64,000 bases of DNA from JAKALD01 sp963817785 (GCA_963817785.1 CAWFPL010000008.1:1488001-1552000), one strand, 5' to 3'; shown: positions 42,740-52,900, counted from the first letter of the stretch. The notes: generated by a model from the letters alone, not told the origin. Made by a program: numbers and translations.

Positions 42740-42793
42740 CCCGCGGACAGTTGACAGTTAATAGATCGCAGCCCGCTTCCCGGCTGGGCCTAG

Positions 42794-43633
42794 TTAGATG
42801 CCGTGAACAGCAAGGGCAAGCAAGCCTGATAGCACACAATAGATTCCGAATGGCCGAAGAGCCGCAAAGTCTCGGCCTTTGAAGTAATGCATCAGGAACC
42901 AAGTACTCAAGAATGCGAACACGCCCGCGAGCAATCCTGCAATCAGGATCGGAGTCAATGGGGTGGCCGAGGCGTGCCCCGCTGCAAAATGTAGGAGCTT
43001 CGGCACTTCGAGCATTCCGGCGGCGCTGATGATCGGTGTGGCGAGGAGAAACGAGAACTTCGCCGCCGCATCGTAGTCAAGGCCGACCGCAAGACCCGCC
43101 ACGAGCGTCGCACCGGAACGCGACATGCCCGGAATAAGCGCACAGGCCTGGGCGAGTCCGATCAAGAGCGCATGTCCGAAGCCGATCGACTCCAGGTTGT
43201 GCTTGGCTTCGCGCCTGCGCAGCCGGTCACCCCAAATAAGCATCACACCGTTCAGTGCAAGGAATACGGCAGCGACGACGAACCCGGCGAACAAGCGCCT
43301 CACGGCATGCTCGAGGATCAGTCCGAGCAGGCCTGCCGGGATGGACCCTACGGCCAAGAGTAGGAGCAAGCGAGTCCCTGGGTCTTTCAGACTGCCGCGT
43401 GAGCGCAGCGCTGCAGCGAAGATCTCTGCCCAGTCCCGCCAGAAATAAAGCACGAGAGCCGCCGCCGTCCCGAGGTGGAGGACGACGATGAATGGAAGAA
43501 ACCAGGGCGCGTCGCGATCTAGCGGCCAACGCAGGAGTGCCGGAACGAGCACGCTGTGCCCTAAGCTACTGACCGGGAAGAGTTCCGTGACGCCCTGCAT
43601 CACGGCGATCAGGTACAGCTGCAATGTGTTCAC
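42794..43633 (-). CDS. uppP: Undecaprenyl-diphosphatase UppP (BacA)
   Basis: A 279-residue membrane protein with about eight segments. The two catalytic motifs are present: QGVTELFPVSSLGH (first re-entrant loop) and PGMSRSGATLVAGL (second). It recycles undecaprenyl diphosphate to the monophosphate carrier for peptidoglycan and surface glycans, and raises bacitracin tolerance. The length is usual. The copy here lies in the accessory region, so a housekeeping uppP may exist elsewhere. A 6-4-6 inverted repeat lies upstream. Confidence 0.93.
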   Translation of the reverse strand: MNTLQLYLIAVMQGVTELFPVSSLGHSVLVPALLRWPLDRDAPWFLPFIVVLHLGTAAALVLYFWRDWAEIFAAALRSRGSLKDPGTRLLLLLAVGSIPAGLLGLILEHAVRRLFAGFVVAAVFLALNGVMLIWGDRLRRREAKHNLESIGFGHALLIGLAQACALIPGMSRSGATLVAGLAVGLDYDAAAKFSFLLATPIISAAGMLEVPKLLHFAAGHASATPLTPILIAGLLAGVFAFLSTWFLMHYFKGRDFAALRPFGIYCVLSGLLALAVHGI

Positions 43634-43668
43634 GCGAAGCGCCTGGAAAAAGGCCGGATGTCGCCAAG

Positions 43669-43684
43669 TGACATTTAGATGTCA
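43669..43684. promoter_or_regulatory. Inverted repeat upstream of uppP
   Basis: TGACAT-TTAG-ATGTCA is a perfect 6-bp dyad 36 bases before the uppP start. It could be an operator, but there is no known regulator match. Confidence 0.3.
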
Positions 43685-43851
43685 AAACACCCGCTGCCGA
43701 TCGGCTCTTTCGCTCGGGCTGTGCGGCGGACGCGGAGCCTACCACACCCATCCGGCACCGCTTCGAGATGATGCCGCTGAACTGCGAGCGGCTCCGCAAG
43801 CGGAGACGGCTACCGCCGTTTCGGCCCAGGGCGCTTCTCGGGGCTCAGGCC

Positions 43852-44000
43852 TGTTGACTGCCGTGTCGGGCTGATCCAAATTTTCGGCGAGCGCTGACCC
43901 GGCCCTTTCACGGAGTCCCTCTGATTTCCCGAAAGCCTCGAGACGTGACCCGGGTCAACGCAAGACGAAAAGGCGGGTCAATGCGCTGCGAAAATCAACA
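43852..44000 (+). repeat. 149-bp miniature inverted-repeat element, copy 2 (IS21-end-like)
   Basis: Same length and orientation as the copy at 39262, differing by only a few bases (for example CCAAATT versus CCACATT, and CACGGAGT versus CACGAGGT). It starts TGTTGA and ends TCAACA. It lies between uppP and the liv operon end. The near identity points to recent movement or exchange. Confidence 0.8.
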
Positions 44001-44042
44001 ATCTGCGAGCGCCGAGCGTTCATATATGACTAAGGCCGAGCT

Positions 44043-44753
44043 TCATACCCCGAGATAGACCGACCGTATGTAATCGTCACGCGCCAGCATGTCGCTCGTT
44101 CCCTCGCGCGCTACATGGCCGTGTTCCAACACGTACACGCGTGTCGCCACACGCAGGGTCGACAACGCATCCTGCTCCACGAGAAGGATGGCCGTACCGG
44201 CACGCTGGATCTGCTGAATAGCATCGAATATATGTACCTTGAGACGGTGGGCAATGCCGACCGACGGCTCGTCGAGGAGAAGAAGAACGGGATGGCCCAT
44301 GAGCGCCCGGCCGATCGCTACCATCTGCTGCTCGCCACCCGAGAGAGTGTTTGCGATCTGCTTGCTACGCTCCTCGAGCACCGGGAAGAGCTCGTAGACG
44401 CGCTTGAGGTCGGCGGCAACCGCTTCGGCATCGTTCCTGAGATAGGCGCCGAGCTGCAGGTTCTTCAGCACCGTGAGCTCGGGGAACAGGCGGCGGCCTT
44501 CCGGGCAGTGACAAATTCCCTTGGCGACGACCTGGTGCATGGCAAGGCCATCGACCGGCTCGTCGCGGAAGACGATCTTGCCGCGGCTCATCGGTACGGC
44601 GCGCGAGATTGCCTTCAACAACGTGGACTTGCCGGCTCCGTTGGGGCCCAGGACGCCAACCAGCTCGCCTGGCTGGACATTGAGGCTCAACCCATCGAGC
44701 GCAAGCGCCTTGCCGTAATGGACTACGAGATCGCTGACCTCAAGCAACACCAT
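44043..44753 (-). CDS. livF: Branched-chain amino-acid-type ABC transporter ATPase LivF
   Basis: A 236-residue ATPase. Walker A is GPNGAGKSTLL, the signature LSGGEQQMVAIGRAL, and Walker B VLLLLDEP with the following SVGIAHRL. It sits under the LivHM channel and powers uptake of hydrophobic amino acids, amides or aromatic acids. ATG 44753 is chosen because homology begins there; the start lies 14 bases inside the end of livG, implying coupling. It is the last gene of the transport run. Confidence 0.92.
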   Translation of the reverse strand: MVLLEVSDLVVHYGKALALDGLSLNVQPGELVGVLGPNGAGKSTLLKAISRAVPMSRGKIVFRDEPVDGLAMHQVVAKGICHCPEGRRLFPELTVLKNLQLGAYLRNDAEAVAADLKRVYELFPVLEERSKQIANTLSGGEQQMVAIGRALMGHPVLLLLDEPSVGIAHRLKVHIFDAIQQIQRAGTAILLVEQDALSTLRVATRVYVLEHGHVAREGTSDMLARDDYIRSVYLGV

Positions 44754-45483
44754 GCACGCTCTCCGAGTGGCCGATATAGGCTTCGACCACCCGCGGGTCG
44801 CGCACGATCTCGCGTGGCGCACCGACGGCGATGATCTCGCCAAAATCCATGGCGATGACGCGCGTCACTAGCTGCATCAGCTCCCGCAGCTTGTGCTCGA
44901 TTATGAGAATGGTCAGCCCCTCCTCGGCATGGAGCTTTCGAATGAGCGCCAACAGCGGTTCGATCTCCCCGACTCCAAGGCCCGCGAAGGGCTCGTCGAG
45001 CAGCAGAAGCTTCGGCTTTGTCGCCAGTGCGCGAGCGATCTCGAGACGGCGCAGATCGCCATAGGGTAGAACGTCGACCAGGATCTCGGTCTTGGCGGAC
45101 AGGCCAACCTGATCGAGAATGCGGCGAGCCCGCAGCTCCGTTCCGCGCTCCTCCCGCACGCGCGGCGCGAGGCAGGCTACGGTCACGTTCTCCAGGACAG
45201 TCATGCCCAGGAAGGGCCGACAGAGCTGGAAGGTGCGTGCAAGCCCGAGATTGACAATGCGGTGCGGCCCAAGACCCACAAGAGAATGGCCTTCGAACTC
45301 CACCACACCGCCGTCTGCGCTGATGAAGCCGGTGAGCAGGTTGAAGAGCGTTGTCTTGCCGGCGCCGTTGGGGCCGAGGATCCCGGTAATCTCGCCCGGC
45401 TGCAGCTCGAATGAAACGTCCTTCGCCGCGGTAAGTCCGCCGAAGTGCTTGCTCAAGTGCTCGACCGCGAGCAGCGCCGTCAT
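44740..45483 (-). CDS. livG: Branched-chain amino-acid-type ABC transporter ATPase LivG
   Basis: A 247-residue ATPase with Walker A GPNGAGKTTLF, the LivG-type insert FQLCRPFLGMTVLENV, signature LPYGDLRRLEIARAL and Walker B LLLLDEPFAGLG. It pairs with LivF. The start overlaps the livM stop (ATGA-type, four bases). Gene order livH-livM-livG-livF is the classical one. Confidence 0.93.
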   Translation of the reverse strand: MTALLAVEHLSKHFGGLTAAKDVSFELQPGEITGILGPNGAGKTTLFNLLTGFISADGGVVEFEGHSLVGLGPHRIVNLGLARTFQLCRPFLGMTVLENVTVACLAPRVREERGTELRARRILDQVGLSAKTEILVDVLPYGDLRRLEIARALATKPKLLLLDEPFAGLGVGEIEPLLALIRKLHAEEGLTILIIEHKLRELMQLVTRVIAMDFGEIIAVGAPREIVRDPRVVEAYIGHSESVHGVA

Positions 45484-46406
45484 CGCCTGACTCCCACGAT
45501 GCGGCGGCAGATCGGTGCGATGAGGCCGCCCGGAGCGAAGAAGAGGATGAAGATCAGCACAAGGCTGTACACCCAGAGCCGATACTCGCCGAAGGCGCGC
45601 AACATCTCGGGCAACAGCGCCAGGAGGATGGCGCCCCCCACCGGACCATAGATCGTGCCCATGCCGCCGACGTACACCATGATCATGATGGTGATGGACA
45701 GCACCACCGAAAAGACGTCGGGCGTCACGGCCAACTGGTAGTCGGCGTAGAGCACCCCGCCCACGCCAGCGAATGCAGCGCTGATGACGAGCGAGACGAT
45801 CTTGTAGAACGCAATATTGATGCCGGCTGCCTGGCAGGCTGCCTCGTCGCCGCGAATGGCGCGCAGCAGAATGCCCCAGCTCGAGCGTGCGAGCACAAGC
45901 AATACGATCGTCGTGACAACCAGCGCGCCGAGGCAGAAATAGTAATAGGCGAGATGCGATCCGATGAGCGGGCTGAGTCCCGGGATCCCCTCCTCACCGC
46001 CCGTGTACTCCCAGAAGATCCGGGTCGAACGCTGTGCGATGGCTGCCGCCGCGAACGTGGCAAGCGCGAAGTAGGGTCCCTTCAGTCTGAGCGTCGGGAC
46101 TCCCACAATCACACCGCATACGACAGCCGCGAACGCCCCGGTCGGTAAGCCCCACCACGGATTGACGTTGAATCGGCTACCGAGGAACGCAGCGGTATAG
46201 GCACCGGCGCCGATGAACAGCGCGTGGCCGAAATTCTCTCGCCCGGTGAGCCCGGACATGAAGTCCCAGCTCGTCGCCCAGATGCCGTAGATGAAACACA
46301 CGGTGAGGACGCCGATGAAGTAGTCGGATTGGGTGACGAGAGGCACCAGCGCGAAGAAGGCAAGCGCCGCCAACCCGCCGATTCGTGCTTTGTTCGGTAT
46401 ATTCAT
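45480..46406 (-). CDS. livM: Branched-chain amino-acid-type ABC permease LivM
   Basis: A 308-residue inner-membrane permease with about eight to nine segments. The conserved block SWDFMSGLTGRENFGHALFIGAGAY is typical of LivM, where the usual motif is GxxSLGHAAF. The YVGGMGTIYGPVGGAILL region contacts the ATPase. It forms the channel with LivH. Seven bases separate it from livH. Confidence 0.92.
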   Translation of the reverse strand: MNIPNKARIGGLAALAFFALVPLVTQSDYFIGVLTVCFIYGIWATSWDFMSGLTGRENFGHALFIGAGAYTAAFLGSRFNVNPWWGLPTGAFAAVVCGVIVGVPTLRLKGPYFALATFAAAAIAQRSTRIFWEYTGGEEGIPGLSPLIGSHLAYYYFCLGALVVTTIVLLVLARSSWGILLRAIRGDEAACQAAGINIAFYKIVSLVISAAFAGVGGVLYADYQLAVTPDVFSVVLSITIMIMVYVGGMGTIYGPVGGAILLALLPEMLRAFGEYRLWVYSLVLIFILFFAPGGLIAPICRRIVGVRR

Positions 46407-46413
46407 CGCAGCC

Positions 46414-47277
46414 TCAGAAGGCCGCGCGTTTGCCGAGCAGCCCCGCCGGACGCAGAATCAACGTGAGCAACACAGCGAGCAGCGAGACGATTTCCGTCGC
46501 AGCGGGCCATGGCGAGTAGGCGACGATGGTTTCGCTGTAGCCGAGCAACAGTGCGGCCAGGATGCTTCCCGGAATGGAGCCGAGCCCGCCGACGATAACG
46601 ATCGAGAAGGCTTTTATCATCGGGAGGAGACCCATGGTGGGCTGAACCGTCAGGAACGGCGCGGTGAGCACGCCAGCCACCGCGGCTACGGCCGCGGAGA
46701 GCCCCATCACCACAGAGTACATGCGATTTATCGGGATTCCCATGTATTGGGCAGCCTCGCGGTCCTGCGAAATGGCGAGGATGGCGGAGCCTAGCCGCGT
46801 GCCGTCGATGATGGCGTAGAGCACGATGAGCACGACGATGCCGACGGCGAGCGTCAGCAGCCGCTGGCCGCTGATGTCGAGCCCGGCGTAGGTCAAGGTA
46901 TAGCTGACGAAGGACGGCACGTTGCGCGATTGGGACCCGAACAGGATAAACATTGCCTGCTCGAAGAGCAGCGACACCGCGAGCGTGATCATCAGCACGG
47001 CGAGGGCTGAGTGGCGGAGTGGACGCACCAGTACGCGCTCCATGACCACGCCGAACGCGCCGACGAACAGCACCGCGGCCACCGCCGCGGGGAATATCGG
47101 CCAGTGGAGGTCAATAGTCAGCACATACGCCGCGTAGGCCCCAAGGCCGTAGAAGGCACCATGCGCCAGGTTCAGAACGCGTGCCACGCCGAAGATAAGG
47201 GTGAAACCCACCGCCAGCATGGCGTAGATCGCGCTCGTGACGGCACCGTACACGAGAATGTTTAGTAAGGTGTGCAT
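46414..47277 (-). CDS. livH: Branched-chain amino-acid-type ABC permease LivH
   Basis: A 287-residue permease. The start LLNILVYGAVTSAIYAMLAVGFTLIFGV, the RVLNLAHGAFYGLGAYAAY block and the VGGLGSIPGSILAAL loop match LivH. It has about eight membrane segments. It follows the first binding-protein gene by 17 bases, so the genes are cotranscribed. Confidence 0.93.
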   Translation of the reverse strand: MHTLLNILVYGAVTSAIYAMLAVGFTLIFGVARVLNLAHGAFYGLGAYAAYVLTIDLHWPIFPAAVAAVLFVGAFGVVMERVLVRPLRHSALAVLMITLAVSLLFEQAMFILFGSQSRNVPSFVSYTLTYAGLDISGQRLLTLAVGIVVLIVLYAIIDGTRLGSAILAISQDREAAQYMGIPINRMYSVVMGLSAAVAAVAGVLTAPFLTVQPTMGLLPMIKAFSIVIVGGLGSIPGSILAALLLGYSETIVAYSPWPAATEIVSLLAVLLTLILRPAGLLGKRAAF

Positions 47278-47294
47278 CTCAAATCTTGATCTTG

Positions 47295-48521
47295 CTACTT
47301 GATGCTATTAATCCAGGGCGGCAGGATCATCTTGCCCGTGGCGACTTCCTTCGGCCATACAACCACGCGCCTGCCTCCGGCCTGCCACTGCTGAAAGAGC
47401 AGGTTGATATGGCCGGGCCCCGTCTTGACGTCGTGCGACTCATCGAACTCGACGGTTCCCTCCGTGCCGACGTACTTGGTCTTCTCGAGTTCGGGGATGA
47501 CCTTTTCGGGATCGGTGCTCTTGGCGCGCTCCACCGCCTCGACATAGATATGCAGCGCGTCGTAGCCCCCGGGACCGGTGTAGACTGGCGCACGGTGGTA
47601 CCTGCTATTGAAGGCATCCCAAAACGGCCTGGTCTTGGGCGTTATCGGGTCCGAGGTGACGTTGTTCAGGATCGTCTCGCCGATCGCTTTTCCGCCGATA
47701 CGCGAGAAGAAATCCGGATCCTGGGCCTTTATGTCCATGCCACCGATAGGCAGCGGAAATTTTGCGTCGTACCACTGTTTGACAAATACATCGGAGTTGG
47801 CGTGTGAGAGCAAGAGGAAGACATACTGCGCCCCGCTCGCCTTAATCTTGCTAAACAGCGGTGAGAAGTCCGAGGTGTCCGGATCGAACAGCTCGACCAT
47901 CGTGATGTCGATGCCGCCCTTCTTCATGATAGGCACGATCGCCTTTACGATCTCCTGCATCGACACCGCGTTCTCGCCGACGATTGCTATCTTCCGGTAA
48001 CCGAACTCGCCTTTGAGCAGGCCCGTGGCGAAGTTGGAAAGCTGAACGGCTACGTGTTTCGTGTTAATCGGATTGACGCGGAAGATATATTTGTAGCGCT
48101 TATAATCCCTCTTCACGAACTCGGTAGCCCCGGCCACGGACGAGCCATTGATGAGGAAGATGGTCTTCGCTGCGGCGATATGCGGCAGCTCCGCCATCGT
48201 TACGCCGCTGTTGAAACCGCCGATCAGCACGTCCACATGGTCGTCGCCCGTCAGTTTGTTGATCGCCGCCACACCTTGCTGCGGGTCTGAAGTCTCGTCC
48301 GCAGCGATCATCTTGAGCTCGCGGCCGAGCACCCCACCCTTGGCGTTGATCTCGTCGATAGCCATCTGAATCGCATCGACGGCGTCGCGGCCGAGCTGCA
48401 GTTGCAGTCCCGTGTTGACGCCGATCAGAATCGGCTTCTTTCCGGCCGCGAGCGTGTCCGACGCAGCCGATGTCAAAACGATCGCGGCGGCGGTGACCAA
48501 CGAAAAGAGAATACGTGACAT
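47295..48521 (-). CDS. ABC transporter periplasmic binding protein, Liv type (copy 1)
   Basis: A 408-residue periplasmic binding protein with a signal peptide (ILFSLVTAAAIVLTSAASDTLA). The mature part starts KPILIGVNTGLQLQLGRDAVDAIQMAIDE (split), the usual type I fold opening, and has DETSDPQQGVAAINKL and GPGGYDALHIYVEAVERAKS. The ligand class is amino acids, amides or aromatic acids. It has the same length as the next upstream gene and closely resembles it, especially near the carboxyl end, so they are a tandem duplicate. Confidence 0.9.
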   Translation of the reverse strand: MSRILFSLVTAAAIVLTSAASDTLAAGKKPILIGVNTGLQLQLGRDAVDAIQMAIDEINAKGGVLGRELKMIAADETSDPQQGVAAINKLTGDDHVDVLIGGFNSGVTMAELPHIAAAKTIFLINGSSVAGATEFVKRDYKRYKYIFRVNPINTKHVAVQLSNFATGLLKGEFGYRKIAIVGENAVSMQEIVKAIVPIMKKGGIDITMVELFDPDTSDFSPLFSKIKASGAQYVFLLLSHANSDVFVKQWYDAKFPLPIGGMDIKAQDPDFFSRIGGKAIGETILNNVTSDPITPKTRPFWDAFNSRYHRAPVYTGPGGYDALHIYVEAVERAKSTDPEKVIPELEKTKYVGTEGTVEFDESHDVKTGPGHINLLFQQWQAGGRRVVVWPKEVATGKMILPPWINSIK

Positions 48522-48674
48522 CTTGGCCTCCTCCAGATGTTCGTTTCGCCCGGAGATACCGCCTACCGGCGCGACATTCCGGTGCTCTTCGCTCTCGGCA
48601 TGGCCGCGCCCATAGAAGGCCCTTGGACCCCATGAGACGCCGCACCACGCCGAAGGCGAGATTGGCGTCAGAGT

Positions 48675-49901
48675 CTAGTGCTTGGCCGCGATCCAGGGCG
48701 GCAGGATCATCTTGCCCGTAGCGACTTCCTTCGGCCATACGACGGCCCGCGTACAGTTCGCCTGCCACTGCTGGAAGAGAAGGTTGAGGTTACCCGGACC
48801 CGTCTTGACATCGTGCGACTCGTCAAACTCGATGGTTCCCTCCGTGCCGACGTACTTGGTCTTCTCGAGCTCGGGGATGACCTTTTCCGGGTCGGTGCTC
48901 TTGGCGCGCTCCACCGCTTCGACATAGACATGCAGCGCGTCATAACCGCCGGGACCGGTGTAGACCGGCGCGCGATGGTACCTGCCCGTGAAGGCGTTCC
49001 AGAACGCTACGGTTTTCGGGGTTATCGGTGCCGAGGTCAGATTGTTGCTCAGAGTCTCGCCGATCGACTTGCCTCCAATCCGCGAGCAGAAATTCGGATT
49101 CTGGCTCTTGATGTCGAAGCCGCCGATCGGAAGCGGGAACTTGGCGTCGTGCCACTGCTTGACGAACACATCGGAATTGGCGTGCGAAAGCATAATCACG
49201 AGATATTGCGCGCCGCTCGCTTTCACTTTGCTGAACAGCGGCGAGAAGTCCGACGTATCTGGGTCGAAAAGCTCCATCATCGTGACTTCGATACCGCCCT
49301 TCTCCATTCCGGCCTTGACTGCCCTGGCGATCTCCTGCATGGCCACTGCGTTCTCGCCGACGAGCGCCATCTTCCGATAGCCCAGCTCGTTCTTGAGCAT
49401 GCCGGTGGTAAATCCGACGAGTTGCTCGGCCAGGTGTCTCGAGTTGATCGGGTTGACGCGGAAGACGTATTTGTAGCGCTTGTAATCTTTCTTAACGAAA
49501 GCCGTATTCGCGTTCGACGAGGACCCGTTGATGATCCAGATCGTTTTGGCCTCGGCGATATGCGGCTCCTCCGCCAGCGTCACGCCACTGTTGGCCCCTC
49601 CGATTAGCACATCCACATGCTCCTCCTCCGTCAGCTTCTCGACCGCCGCCACCCCTTGCTGCGGGTTCGTGCCCTCGTCTGCGACAACTACCTTGAGCTT
49701 ACGGCCGAGCACGCCGCCCTTCGCGTTGATCTCGTCGACGCCCATCTGAATCGCGTCGACGGAGTCGCGCCCGAGTTGCAGTTGGATCGGGGTGTTGACG
49801 CCGATGAGGATCGGTTTCGCATCGGCTGCAAGGGCAGCCGATGCGCCGGTTAGCAGAACCAGCCCGGTCAACGTTGCGAATCTTCTTAGAACAGGTGCCA
49901 T
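48675..49901 (-). CDS. ABC transporter periplasmic binding protein, Liv type (copy 2)
   Basis: A 408-residue paralogue of the downstream gene. The signal peptide is LATLTGLVLLTGASAALA-like, and the mature part begins DAKPILIGVNTPIQLQLG. The last ~120 codons are almost the same DNA as in copy 1, while the N-terminal part differs more; for example GFNSGVTMAE in copy 1 is GANSGVTLAE here. ATG 49901 has a strong AGGAAGGG site; the upstream in-frame start is histidine-rich and unlikely. Two binding proteins on one LivHMGF set would broaden ligand range. Confidence 0.9.
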   Translation of the reverse strand: MAPVLRRFATLTGLVLLTGASAALAADAKPILIGVNTPIQLQLGRDSVDAIQMGVDEINAKGGVLGRKLKVVVADEGTNPQQGVAAVEKLTEEEHVDVLIGGANSGVTLAEEPHIAEAKTIWIINGSSSNANTAFVKKDYKRYKYVFRVNPINSRHLAEQLVGFTTGMLKNELGYRKMALVGENAVAMQEIARAVKAGMEKGGIEVTMMELFDPDTSDFSPLFSKVKASGAQYLVIMLSHANSDVFVKQWHDAKFPLPIGGFDIKSQNPNFCSRIGGKSIGETLSNNLTSAPITPKTVAFWNAFTGRYHRAPVYTGPGGYDALHVYVEAVERAKSTDPEKVIPELEKTKYVGTEGTIEFDESHDVKTGPGNLNLLFQQWQANCTRAVVWPKEVATGKMILPPWIAAKH

Positions 49902-49987
49902 GGTCCCTTCCTCCTCGTGGTGGTGGTCTTCCATGCGGAATCGCTTCGCTGCGATGTCCTCCCGCCGCTCTTGTCTTGCCGTTGAAG

Positions 49988-52900
49988 CTATTGCATAGCG
50001 CTCGCCGTCGGCGCATGGCCGCGAAAGGCAGCCAACAGCTCGCTCTCGTGCTCCTTTGCCTTGTGAAGGTTCTTGTCCTTGATGTGGCCGAAACCGCGGA
50101 TCTGCTCGGGCAACCGGGCGATCTCTACGGCGAGCGCGTGGTTGTAAGGAGTGAGCGCCGCGGCCAACTCCCGCACTTCGGCCTCATACTCGGCGATAAG
50201 GCGACGTTCCATGCGCCGTTCGGCGGTATGCCCGAAAATGTCCAGGAAAGAGCCGCGCAGCCCTCTGAGTCGCGCCAGCACCTTGAATGCGCTGAATACC
50301 CACGGGCCGAAAGCGCGCTTCTGCAGCTTGCCCGTCTCGGGGTCGCGTCGCGCAAAGAGCGGCGGCGCAAGGTGAAATTCCAGACGGAAGTCGCCCGCGA
50401 ACTGCTGGTGGAGCCTCTTGAGGAACGCTCCGTTCGTATAGAGCCGTGCGACCTCGTACTCGTCCTTGTAGGCCATCAGCCGGTAGAGGTTGTGCGCCAC
50501 TGCCTCGGTGAATCCTGTTCGTCCGGCCGCGCGCGCCTTCTCCGCCTCCTCCACGCTCGCTAGCGTGTCCTGATAGCGCCGTGCATAGGCGGCGTCTTGA
50601 TAATCCGTGAGCAGGTTGGCGCTGCGCTCGATGATTTCGGCGACGCTCTGCAACTTCGGGGTCTCCTCGCTCAAGACGGGATGCACCAGGTTTGCAACCC
50701 GGGCGCGGTCGTGAGCGGTTAGGCGGCCCCAGGCAAAAGTGCGCTTGTTGCTGTCGACGGCAACCTCGTTCAACTCGATCGCCCGCTCGATGGCGGCGAG
50801 ACTCAGCGGCACCAGACCCTTTTGGAAGGCGTAGCCCAGCATGAAGAGGTTGGTGGCGATTCCATCGCCCATCAGCGCCGTCGCGAACTCGGTGCCGTCA
50901 ACGAAGTCCGCCTCGGCGTCGCCCACCGCGTCCTGCAGTGTCCTCTGCATGGCGGGAGCCTCGAAATCCATATCGGGATTGAGAGCAAAGGCGGCAGTAG
51001 GCTGCAGGTAACTGTTGATCACCGCGTTGGTGACGCCGCTCTGGATGCGCGACAACGCCTGCGGACTGACCGCCACGACCATGTCACAGCCGAGCACGAG
51101 ATCAGCGCCGCCGGCGGCGATGCGCACGGCGTGCAGTTCCTCCGGCCGCGCCGCCAAACGCAAGTGGCTCATCACAGCGCCGTTCTTCTGCGCAACACCG
51201 GTGAAATCAAGCACCGTGCAGCCTTTGCCCTCAAGATGCGCCGCCATGCCCAGAAGCGCCGCGATAGTGATGACTCCAGTTCCCCCGATGCCGGTGATGA
51301 GTATGGCGTAGGGCTCCACCAGCGGCCGCGATGGGGGCAACGGCAGCGCGACGAATGGGTCCTCCGACATCTCGACGGCCGGCTGGCCTAGCTTGCGCAC
51401 GGTACCGCCGTACACCGTCACGAAGCTCGGGCAGAAACCCTTGACGCAGGAGAAGTCCTTGTTGCAATTCGACTGGGAGATCTGCCGCTTGCGGCCAAGC
51501 TCGGTCTCCAGCGGAGTGACCGAAATGCAGTTCGACTCTTCCGAGCAGTCGCCGCAGCCTTCGCACACGGCGTCGTTGATAAAAACGCGCTTCGGGGGAT
51601 CTGGATAGAGGCCGCGCTTGCGCCGGCGGCGCTTCTCCGCCGCACAGGTCTGGTCGTAAACCAGCGCTGTGACGCCGGCAATCTCTCGCAGTTCGCGCTG
51701 CACCTGGTCCAGTTGGTCGCGGTGGCGGATTTGCATCCCGGGCGGGAAGCCCGCGTGCCTGGGATACTTGCCGGGCTCGTCGGTTACGACGACGACACGC
51801 GTTGCGCCTTCCGCGAGCACCTGCTGCGTGATCTGCGGCACAGTTAGCTGGCCCTCGACGGGCTGCCCGCCGGTCATGGCCACCGCGTCGTTGAACAGAA
51901 TCTTGTAGGTGATGTTCACGCCGGCGGCAACTGCGGCGCGGATCGCCAGGAGCCCGCTGTGCGAGTAGGTGCCGTCGCCGAGGTTCTGGAAGACGTGACT
52001 TTCGCTCGTGAAAGGCGCCTGGCCGATCCAGTTAGCCCCTTCGCCGCCCATCTGCGTAATCATCTTCGTGTTGCGCGCCGGAATGCGCAGCACCATCGTG
52101 TGGCAGCCGATTCCTGCCATGGCCCGGCTACCCTCGGGCACGCGGGTCGAATTGTTGTGCGGGCAGCCGGAGCAGAAGGAAGCGGTGCGCTGAATCTTGG
52201 CTGGCGGCGCCTCCAACAGGCGCTCGAAAGATTGCATGCGGGACAGGCGTTGGCTCAATCTCGGGGCATCTTCGCCCAGGCGCTTCAACCGCTGGACGAT
52301 CGCGCGCGCCACAATCGCAGGCGTAAGCTCGCCCGTGGTCGGCAGCAGAGGTGCGCCGTTCTCGACCTGCTTGCCCACCACGGAGGGTCGGCGCGCGGCA
52401 TCCATGTTGTAGAGCAGACGGACGAGCTGGTCCTCGACGAAGCCGCGCTTTTCCTCAACGACGAGTACGTCGGCAAGTCCTTCGGCGAAGCGCAGGGCGC
52501 CCGTGACTTCCAAGGGCCAGGAAAGGCCTACCTTGTAAAGGCGGATGCCGAGCGCGCTCGTCGCACCGTCGTCAAGACCCAGATCGGCAAGCGCCTGGCG
52601 CACATCAAGGTACGCTTTCCCGGTGGTGACAATGCCGAGACGCGGATTTCGGGAATCAATGATGACCCGATCAATGCGGTTTGCGCGCGCGAACGCCGCC
52701 ACCGCGGCCATCTTGGGTCCGTGCAACCGGCGCTCCGCTTCGGGCGCCAGATCAGGCCAACGGATGTTGAGGCCACCCGGTGGCATCTCGAAGTCCCGCG
52801 GCGCCGTGATCTCGACGCGGCGCGGGTCGGCGAAGACCGAGGCCGAGCTGCCGAGGGTTTCCGAGATTGCCTTGAAGCCGACCCAGCAGCCCGAGAATCG

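Noticed and set aside
39262..44000. Composite transposon made by two full insertion sequences
   Set aside because: The flanking repeats have no transposase and lie in the same direction, and no target duplication is seen. Mobility as one unit is only a possibility.
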